11,126 bases of DNA, taken from positions 1-11,126 of the forward strand of contig SHUN01000046.1 in NCBI GenBank assembly GCA_009697495.1, in the 5' to 3' direction. Origin of the DNA: Bryobacterales bacterium (lineage in GTDB: Bacteria; Acidobacteriota; Terriglobia; Bryobacterales; Bryobacteraceae). The notes under the pieces were generated by a model. It saw only the letters and a program-made list of their open reading frames with translations, was not told the DNA's origin and made no database searches. Of the stretch, positions 5,946 to 11,126 are shown one piece after another (position 1 is the first letter of the stretch; the number at the start of each line of letters is the position of its first letter). The position numbers and the translations under genes were made by a program.

Positions 5946-8051
5946 ATGTTGCATAAAGTCGAGATCGACCTGTTTGGCACGCAGCTCTCTATAGAGTCGG
6001 GCGTTATGGCCAAGCAGGCAGACGGGGCCGTGGTCGTCCGTTCGGGCGATAACGTCGTGCTCGTCACCGCTTGCTGTTCCGGCAAGGCTCGCCCCGGCGC
6101 GAGCTTTTTCCCATTGACGGTCGACTACCGCGAGGCGACCTACGCCGCCGGTAAGTTCCCCGGCGGATTCATCAAGCGTGAAGGCCGCATGACCGAGAAG
6201 GAAACGCTGACCTGCCGCCTGATCGATCGCCCCGTCCGCCCGCTGTTCCCCGATGGGTTCAAGCACGAGACCCAGATCATCGGCCTCGTCTTTTCCGCTG
6301 AGACCGAACGCGACCCCGGTCCGCTGGCCATGGTTGGCGCAGGCGCCGCTCTCGGCATTTCGAATATCCCCTTCCATGAAGTGCTGGCCGCGGTTCGCGT
6401 TGGCAAGGTGGACGGCAAGTTCATCGCTAACCCGACGTACGAACAGACCAAGGCAAGCGCGATCAGCCTGATCGTCGCCGCCACCGAAACTGGCGTGGTC
6501 ATGGTGGAAGCCGGCGCCAAGCACGTTGACGAAGAAGACGTACTGCAGGCCCTGGAATTCGGCCACGAATGCTGCAAGAAAATCTGTGCAGGCATTCGCG
6601 AATTGATGCGGCTCTGCGGCAAGACGAAGCGCGAGTTCGTCTCGCCCACCATCAATCAGGAGATGTTGGCGCAGATCGACACGCTGGTTCGCGCGGACCT
6701 AACCGACGCGATGGACACCAAGAAGTACAAGAAGATCGATTCCTACGCTCGCATCGACGCTCTGCACGCCAAAGCCGAAGCCGCCTTCCCCGAAGAACAG
6801 CGCTCCGAAGCCGGCGGCGTATTTGATCATTTGAAGGAAAAGATCTTCCGCGACGAAATGTTGAAAGCCCGCCGCCGTCCCGATGGCCGCGCCTTTGACG
6901 AAGTTCGCGATATCGACTGCCAGGTCGGCCTCCTTCCCCGCACCCACGGTTCGGCTCTCTTCACCCGCGGCGAAACGCAGGCGCTGGTTACCTGCACCCT
7001 CGGCACGAAGGACGACGAGCAGCGGATTGAGATGCTCGACCCCGCGGAACTCTCCAAACGCTTCATGCTGCACTACAACTTCCCGCCGTTCTCGGTGGGC
7101 GAAGTGGGCTTCATGCGCGGCGCAGGCCGTCGCGAAATCGGCCACGGCGCTCTGGGCGAACGCGCGACCATCGCCGTCGTTCCCGACGAAAAGACCTTCC
7201 CTTACACCATCCGCATCGTCTCCGATATTCTGGAATCGAATGGCTCCTCGTCGATGGCTTCGGTCTGCGGCGGATCGCTCGCGATGATGGACGCCGGTGT
7301 GCCGATTGACCGCGCCGTCGCCGGTATCGCCATGGGTCTTGTCAAAGAAGGCGACGCTTACGCGATTCTCACCGACATCGCCGGCGCCGAAGATCACTAC
7401 GGCGACATGGACTTCAAGGTGGCCGGTTCTAAGGAAGGCATCACCGCCCTCCAGATGGATCTCAAGGTCCCCAACGTGCCCATCAGCCTGATGCGCGAAG
7501 CGCTCGACCAAGCCAAACGCGCCCGCCTGCACATTCTCGATAAGATGAATGCCTGCATCAGCACGCCGCGTCCGACGCTCTCGCTCTATGCCCCCCGCAT
7601 CACCACCATCACCATCCCGGTGGACAAAATCCGCGAGCTGATCGGACCGGGCGGCAAGATGATCCGTAGCATCACCGATACCACCGGCGTCAAGATCGAT
7701 GTCAACGACGACGGTCAGGTGAACATTTACGCCACCTCCGGCCTCGCCGGCGAAAAGGCGTTGCAGATGATTCAAGACATCTGCGCGGTGGCCGAGCCCG
7801 GTAAGACTTATTTGGGCAAGGTCGTCCGCATCGTCGATTTCGGCGCTTTTGTTGAAATCTTCCCCGGCACCGATGGCCTCCTGCACATCTCCGAAATCTC
7901 GGAAAGCCGCGTGAATTCCGTTCGTGACGAGCTGAACGAAGGCGACCAGATCATGGTGAAGGTGCTGGCGCTGGAAGGCAACAAGATCAAGTTGAGCCGC
8001 CGGGCTATCTTGAAGGAACAGCGCGAAAAGCTCGCTTCAACGCCGAGCTAA
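5946..8051 (+). CDS. pnp: Polyribonucleotide nucleotidyltransferase (PNPase)
   Basis: This 701-residue protein is a complete PNPase (E. coli is 711). It degrades RNA 3' to 5' using phosphate, as a cytoplasmic trimer and often as part of a degradosome. Domains in order are the first RNase PH fold (about 5-145, with FIKREGR and RLIDRPVRPLFPDGF), a helical linker, and the second RNase PH fold. The second fold has the phosphate-binding SNGSSSMAS and the metal site DHYGDMDF, with D483 and D489 matching the E. coli catalytic aspartates. A KH domain (about 553-615, GPGG at 567-570) and an S1 domain (about 619-690, YLGKVVRIVDFGAFVEI) follow. The start is supported by AAGGAA 5 bases upstream. It is probably co-transcribed with rpsO and ends before a strong terminator. 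Nothing is missing. Confidence 0.98.
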   Translation: MLHKVEIDLFGTQLSIESGVMAKQADGAVVVRSGDNVVLVTACCSGKARPGASFFPLTVDYREATYAAGKFPGGFIKREGRMTEKETLTCRLIDRPVRPLFPDGFKHETQIIGLVFSAETERDPGPLAMVGAGAALGISNIPFHEVLAAVRVGKVDGKFIANPTYEQTKASAISLIVAATETGVVMVEAGAKHVDEEDVLQALEFGHECCKKICAGIRELMRLCGKTKREFVSPTINQEMLAQIDTLVRADLTDAMDTKKYKKIDSYARIDALHAKAEAAFPEEQRSEAGGVFDHLKEKIFRDEMLKARRRPDGRAFDEVRDIDCQVGLLPRTHGSALFTRGETQALVTCTLGTKDDEQRIEMLDPAELSKRFMLHYNFPPFSVGEVGFMRGAGRREIGHGALGERATIAVVPDEKTFPYTIRIVSDILESNGSSSMASVCGGSLAMMDAGVPIDRAVAGIAMGLVKEGDAYAILTDIAGAEDHYGDMDFKVAGSKEGITALQMDLKVPNVPISLMREALDQAKRARLHILDKMNACISTPRPTLSLYAPRITTITIPVDKIRELIGPGGKMIRSITDTTGVKIDVNDDGQVNIYATSGLAGEKALQMIQDICAVAEPGKTYLGKVVRIVDFGAFVEIFPGTDGLLHISEISESRVNSVRDELNEGDQIMVKVLALEGNKIKLSRRAILKEQREKLASTPS

Positions 8052-8071
8052 CGCTTCTAATCCCAAACCGA

Positions 8072-8102
8072 AACGCCGCCGTACCCCAACGCCGCCGTAC
8101 CC
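8072..8102 (+). repeat. Tandem duplication of the terminator 5' arm
   Basis: AACGCCGCCGTACCC occurs twice in direct orientation, at 8072-8086 and 8088-8102, with a 16-base period. Both copies are complementary over 14 bases to the single 3' arm at 8108-8121. Two alternative hairpins are therefore possible, one with a 6-base loop and one with a 22-base loop. Confidence 0.85.
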
Positions 8103-8123
8103 AACAAGGTACGGCGGCGTTTT
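8088..8123 (+). terminator. Intrinsic terminator of the rpsO-pnp operon
   Basis: A perfect 14-bp stem (8088-8101 with 8108-8121) closes a CAACAA loop. It runs directly into TTTT (8120-8123) before GTATGAT, 37 bases after the pnp stop. The arm is very GC-rich (GCCGCCGTACC). This is a textbook Rho-independent terminator, although the U-tract is short. Confidence 0.9.
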
Positions 8124-8124
8124 G

Positions 8125-8130
8125 TATGAT
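8125..8130 (+). promoter_or_regulatory. Possible -10 element of the small TGA-containing gene
   Basis: TATGAT matches the -10 consensus at five of six positions and ends 8 bases before the ATG at 8139. No good -35 is seen, because that position falls in the terminator loop. If used, transcription would begin at or just before the ATG, giving a leaderless mRNA. An alternative is read-through from pnp with the weak AGG (8133-8135) as ribosome-binding site. Confidence 0.25.
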
Positions 8131-8138
8131 ATAGGCAG

Positions 8139-8342
8139 ATGTCTGAGATACTGCTTCCATTCGCCGCCGTCGCAGCCTACTTCGCGTTGATGCGCTGGGT
8201 GCTGCCGCGCTTCGGCGTCCGGACTTGAATGTCCGGAGCCTGTGACGCCGAGTCTCGGCGTCCTAATTCTTCCGGTTCTATTTCTTCCGGCTCTGGCGAA
8301 ACGGCAGCGGCAACACGCCCGTCTGCCCCTTCCGAAAAATAA
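8139..8342 (+). CDS. Candidate miniature membrane selenoprotein with in-frame TGA
   Basis: From ATG 8139 the frame encodes 29 residues: an acidic start (MSEILLP), a single hydrophobic segment (FAAVAAYFALM) and a basic end (RWVLPRFGVRT). TGA follows at 8226-8228. The same frame then continues M-S-G-A-C and a Ser/Gly-rich polar tail to TAA at 8340-8342, giving 67 residues if TGA is read as selenocysteine. A perfect 8-bp hairpin with a GUC loop lies 23 bases after the TGA, as expected of a bacterial SECIS element. Translated so, the product would be a one-helix membrane peptide with a U-x4-C redox-type motif just after the membrane segment. Conservative alternative: a 29-residue peptide ending at 8228, or no gene. 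The read-through tail overlaps by 65 bases the 3' end of the convergent propeller gene. SelA/SelB/SelC are not in the window. I cannot confirm homologues. Confidence 0.42.
8233..8275 (+). promoter_or_regulatory. SECIS-like stem-loop downstream of the TGA
   Basis: GACGCCGA-GTC-TCGGCGTC (8244-8262) is a perfect 8-bp stem with a 3-base loop. A second pairing, CCGGAG (8233-8238) with TTCCGG (8270-8275), can close beneath it across an internal loop. The first loop base is G, and the apex reads A-GUC-U, close to the A-GGUC-U apex of the E. coli fdhF element. The loop begins 23 bases after the TGA, within the distance commonly used for bacterial SECIS elements. The bulged U of fdhF is absent. No T-run follows on either strand, so it does not look like an intrinsic terminator. 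The structure is seen directly; the SelB role is inference. Confidence 0.4.
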
Positions 8343-9336
8343 GCTCCCAATGGGAGTCACTGCCCGCGAAGAATCGCGCCCGGGCCCCGGCAGTCTTATC
8401 CGTATCGCCGGCGGCAAGGCCAACTGCCATCGGGTACCAGCCCCCGCCCTCGATAATACGATCCGGCGCTCCCCAGCCCTTCGGATTTTCCAGGTCGCCG
8501 TTAAAGCTGACGTAGATGCCCTCGGCAGGCCAATCGGGCTCGCAACACGCATGGTTCAGCAGCATCACGAACTCGCCCAGTTCGCGGTTGTAGTGTACCG
8601 ATGGCCCCCAGAACGCATCGGCATTCGCGCTCTCCCACGGCGTTCGCACCGTGAAAATTGGCGATACTTTTCCTGATATGCCCGGCGATTCCCACTTTTC
8701 ATCCCGATATTTCCAAACCGTGCCTACCGGATTGTCGCGGTCAGCGATGGCCATCCGGGCCACCGCCACGCCCTGCTCCGTAGCCGGTCCTCCGTAGACC
8801 GAGAAGAAAAAATACAGGTTCTTCTTTTCCTTGTCCACAATCACCGAAAAGTCGCCATGCCCTCCGGCAAAGTATCCGTTCTTTGCCTCGCAGTTCGGCT
8901 CGTATCCGTCCGATAGGACGATCCCCAAGTCCCGGAACGTGTGCCCGTTATCTTTGGATATCACGGCGCCAATCACCGGCACGCCGATATAGCGGTCCCC
9001 ATCCATTGCGCAGTACGAATAAATTTCGTGATGATACCAGCCGTAGATCGTTCCGTCATCGTCCTGGTAGGTCGATTCCAGCCACCACGGCGAAACCGCC
9101 GAGTCCAGCAGATGCGCGGCTCGGGCATACCGCATCCCAGACAATTCCACGCCCTCACTCCGGATCGGCAGCCCGTCTGAATTGAACACATAGCGTTTCC
9201 CTTTCGCCCAGTGAATCGGGCTATTCGAATCGGCAACGCCGGGAAAATACACGCCCTCAGCCGTCACCACTTCTACTTTCTGAGCCCAAGCCGACCCAGC
9301 AGCCAAACAAACTAAGAATCCAAAACGTATAACCAT
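8278..9336 (-). CDS. Secreted beta-propeller protein, glycoside-hydrolase-like
   Basis: This protein of 352 residues begins with a Sec signal peptide (MVIRFGFLVCLAAGSAWA, cut before QKVEV). The mature part has repeated motifs of a five-bladed propeller like GH43/GH32-type enzymes: DGTIYGWYHHE, AVISKDNGHTFRDLG, GHGDFSVIVD followed by NLYFFFSVYGG, GKVSPIF, and ADAFWGPSVHYNRELGEFVMLL. Many aromatic and acidic residues would line a sugar-binding cleft. I cannot name the substrate or prove catalysis. Given nearby sulfatases and a sugar-type symporter remnant, a role in recognising or cutting extracellular glycans is a fair inference. The start at 9336 is chosen for the signal peptide; the open frame extends to 9423 but would cover the divergent promoter and start of the symporter gene. 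The stop is TAG at 8278-8280. Confidence 0.7.
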   Translation of the reverse strand: MVIRFGFLVCLAAGSAWAQKVEVVTAEGVYFPGVADSNSPIHWAKGKRYVFNSDGLPIRSEGVELSGMRYARAAHLLDSAVSPWWLESTYQDDDGTIYGWYHHEIYSYCAMDGDRYIGVPVIGAVISKDNGHTFRDLGIVLSDGYEPNCEAKNGYFAGGHGDFSVIVDKEKKNLYFFFSVYGGPATEQGVAVARMAIADRDNPVGTVWKYRDEKWESPGISGKVSPIFTVRTPWESANADAFWGPSVHYNRELGEFVMLLNHACCEPDWPAEGIYVSFNGDLENPKGWGAPDRIIEGGGWYPMAVGLAAGDTDKTAGARARFFAGSDSHWELIFRKGQTGVLPLPFRQSRKK

Positions 9337-9409
9337 ATACCTATATAGTGCAACGGACGCGCCAAAGGTTACCCTGTATAATTCGAATGTTTCCTGAAGG
9401 TGTTTACCC
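9337..9409. promoter_or_regulatory. Divergent promoter region of the propeller and symporter genes
   Basis: This 73-base gap separates two divergent starts. On the plus strand a perfect TATAAT (9377-9382) would start transcription near 9389, and GAAGG (9396-9400) is a good Shine-Dalgarno site 9 bases before the symporter ATG at 9410. No clear -35 precedes it. On the minus strand TATATA (9342-9347) lies 5 bases before the propeller ATG, suggesting a very short or absent leader. The signals for the symporter remain intact although its coding part is broken. Confidence 0.45.
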
Positions 9410-10860
9410 ATGCAAATTTCCATCCTCGACTGGGTTGCCGTCGCCGCTTACTTCCTGCTCAATATCGCCATCGGATTCTATTACAAAAAGCGCGCAGGAA
9501 AAAGCGTCGACGAGTTTTTTCTTTCCGGGCGCGATGTGCCCTGGTAGCTGGGCGGTACATCAATGGTGGCCACGACCTTCGCGGCCGATACGCCCCTCGC
9601 CGTCACCGGGCTGTAGTGGAGTTTTGTCGCTGGAGGCATGTTAGCCGTCTTCTTTTATGTGCGTCTTTGGCGTAGATCCGGGGTCATGACCGACATAGAA
9701 TTTTCTGGGATTCGTTATTCCGGCAAACCCGCCGCTTTTCTCCGCGGCTTTCGGGCCCTATATTTCGGACTACCCATCAACTGCATCGTTCTAGGCTGGG
9801 TCAACCTGGCGATGGTCAAAATCCTGGTGCTCGTCCTGAATACGGATAAGTTCACCGCGATCGTTGTCGTCTTATTTACTATCGGCATAACTTCGTGGAT
9901 CTTTACCCTGGCTGGCCTCTGGGGCGTGCTGGTCACCGATGTTGTGCAGTTTTTCATCAAAATGACGATGGTGATCGTCCTCGCCGTCTGCGCGGTGCAG
10001 GCCGTCGGCGGCATGGACGCCATGATGACCAAACTTGCCGCCATCGACATCGCCCGCGGCGTAACTCCCGGCGGCAAAAACTCTATGCTCGCCTTCGTCC
10101 CCGATCTCGACTCGCCCTACGCCACTCGCCCCTGGCTCTGGATTCTCACCGCTCTCGCCAGCGTCATCCTCTATCCCGGCCTGGCCGCCCCCGAAACCGG
10201 CTACATCAAAGTCATGATCGACCACATGCAGCCCTCGCTCCGCGGACTCATGCTCGCCGGTTTCGCCGCGGCGTATATGTCGACCATCGCCACCCAGCTC
10301 AACTGGGGTGCCAGTTACCTGCTGAATGACTTTTATCGCCGCTTCCTGAAGCCCAATGAAACAGGTCAACACTACGTCCTAATGTCGCAAGCGGCCACCG
10401 TCGTCATCACCCTCATCTCCGCTGGCGTCACGTTCTACATGGACTCAATCGCCGGTGCCTGGAAATTACTCATCGTCACCGGCGCCGGAACCGGCGGCGT
10501 GCTGCTGCTGCTGCGGTGGTACTGGTGGCGCGTCAACGCCTCATCATTCGTTGTCAGCGTCGCGCTCCAGGCCATCTGAAAGCTCGATTCCGACAACCCC
10601 GTCGAGTTCGCCTGGATCATGATCATCACCGTTGGAATCACCACCGCCGCCTGGCTCGCGGCGACCTTCCTCACCGCTCCCGAATCCAACGAGACGCTGG
10701 TTTCTTTCTGCCGCTGCTCGCGCCCGTCGCCGCCCTTGCGCCCGACGTCAAACCCGCCGTCGATGGCCTCAATAACCTCGGTTGCTGGCTCGCCGCCGCC
10801 GCCGGATACTACATCTACCGCGACCTTTCCAAGCGCGGTTGGAGTAGTATTGCGGAATGA
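9410..10860 (+). pseudogene. Decayed sodium:solute symporter (SSS family)
   Basis: The remnant spans about 483 codons and is clearly an SSS-family transporter, a multi-pass membrane protein importing sugars or acids with sodium. The N-terminus (ILDWVAVAAYFLLNIAIG, FFLSGRDVPW) is normal. The frame is then stopped by TAG at 9545-9547 and 9614-9616 and by TGA at 10577-10579. The two TAGs fall where I recall Trp in relatives. Between about 10700 and 10730 the reading frame shifts, and the C-terminus LAPDVKPAVDGL to DLSKRGWSSIAE continues in another frame to TGA 10860. From memory of the family, segments also seem missing after VTGL, after FVPDLDS (about 50-60 residues), after WWRVNA, and near the C-terminus. 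The longest unbroken piece, from Met 9638 to 10579, encodes 313 residues. It overlaps the next sulfatase start by ATGA, a relic of operon structure. Assembly error is a possible alternative. Confidence 0.85.
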
Positions 10861-11126
10861 TCACTCGCCGTGCCCTTCTCGCCACCGTCGCCGCCGCGCA
10901 GTCCGTCGGCAAGCCGAATTTCGTCTTCATCATCGCCGATGACCACGCCGGCTACGTCCTCGGCGCAGATGGCAATAAGAAGGTGTCAACACCCAACCTC
11001 GACCACTTCGCCAGCCAAGGCGTCCGCTTCGCCCGCCACTATTGCAACCAGCCCGTCTGCACCCCGTCCCGCCAAAGTCTCCTCACCGGACTAATGCCAT
11101 CCGCGGCCGGCGTCACGGTATTAAGG
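10857..11126 (+). CDS. Tat-exported sulfatase, 3' end beyond the window
   Basis: The first 90 residues of a Cys-type sulfatase are visible. A Tat-like leader (MITRRALLATVAAAQS) is followed by NFVFIIADDHAG with the metal-binding D28-D29, then STPNLDHFASQGVRF and the formylglycine signature C-T-P-S-R at 68-72 with LLTGLMP after it. It is thus a predicted exported sulfate-ester hydrolase needing formylglycine activation. It differs in the signature and N-terminal segment from the sulfatase at 77-1462, so it is probably another subfamily; the substrate is unknown. Its ATG overlaps the stop of the broken symporter gene (ATGA). Translation was probably once coupled to the symporter. With the symporter frame broken and no clear separate ribosome-binding site seen, expression may now be weakened. 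Confidence 0.9.
   Translation, partial: MITRRALLATVAAAQSVGKPNFVFIIADDHAGYVLGADGNKKVSTPNLDHFASQGVRFARHYCNQPVCTPSRQSLLTGLMPSAAGVTVLR

Noticed and set aside
6699..7886. Long open frame of 395 codons on the minus strand inside pnp
   Set aside because: It lies wholly antisense to a complete PNPase gene, and its His/Asp/Gly-rich composition is the usual mirror of GC-rich coding sequence.
8244..8262. The hairpin as an intrinsic terminator for the convergent genes
   Set aside because: No T-run follows it on either strand, unlike the true terminator at 8088-8123.
9337..9423. Upstream start at 9423 for the propeller protein
   Set aside because: It would bury the signal peptide that begins at 9336 and overlap the divergent promoter and symporter start.
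9545..9616. Recoding of TAG as an amino acid in the symporter gene
   Set aside because: rpsO and the propeller gene end in TAG, so TAG is a normal stop here; the gene also has a TGA and a frameshift, which fits decay.
10870..11094. Plus-strand open frame of 74 codons near the right edge
   Set aside because: Out-of-frame shadow of the sulfatase that begins at 10857, which carries the clear sulfatase signature.

Overview
The window is GC-rich bacterial DNA. It carries the classic rpsO-pnp pair, set among Tat-exported catabolic proteins: two Cys-type sulfatases, a Gfo/Idh/MocA oxidoreductase and the remains of a sodium:solute symporter. This mixture suggests a free-living polymer degrader, most likely an Acidobacteriota member of the Solibacter/Bryobacter type. 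That assignment is inference from gene style, since no rRNA or other taxonomic marker is present.

Left part (1-4689, minus strand). A tightly packed operon runs right to left: a four-carbon acid-sugar (tetronate) kinase, a PdxA2-like 4-phosphotetronate dehydrogenase, a Tat-exported Gfo/Idh/MocA oxidoreductase, a Tat-exported sulfamidase-like sulfatase, and the first codons of another secreted protein leaving the window. Two junctions are 4-base ATGA overlaps. The first two enzymes make a plausible route from D-threonate or D-erythronate to dihydroxyacetone phosphate. The exported enzymes would act on sulfated or oxidised sugars outside the cytoplasm.

Middle (4714-8123, plus strand). A type II 3-hydroxyacyl-CoA dehydrogenase (HSD10-like) starts only 24 bp from the kinase start, in the opposite direction. 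Then come rpsO (S15) and pnp (polynucleotide phosphorylase), with a hairpin between them and a strong intrinsic terminator after pnp. One arm of that terminator is tandemly duplicated.

Right part (8124-11126). Just after the terminator is a very small membrane-protein frame. It is interrupted by TGA and continues as T-TGA-M-S-G-A-C. A perfect 8-bp hairpin with a GUC loop sits 23 nt after the TGA, which resembles a bacterial SECIS element. This candidate miniature selenoprotein is the most interesting item in the window. Converging on it is a secreted beta-propeller (glycosidase-like) protein. Divergent from the propeller gene is a sodium:solute symporter gene broken by three in-frame stops, a frameshift and several apparent deletions. 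It still overlaps by ATGA the start of a second Tat-type sulfatase, which runs off the window edge.
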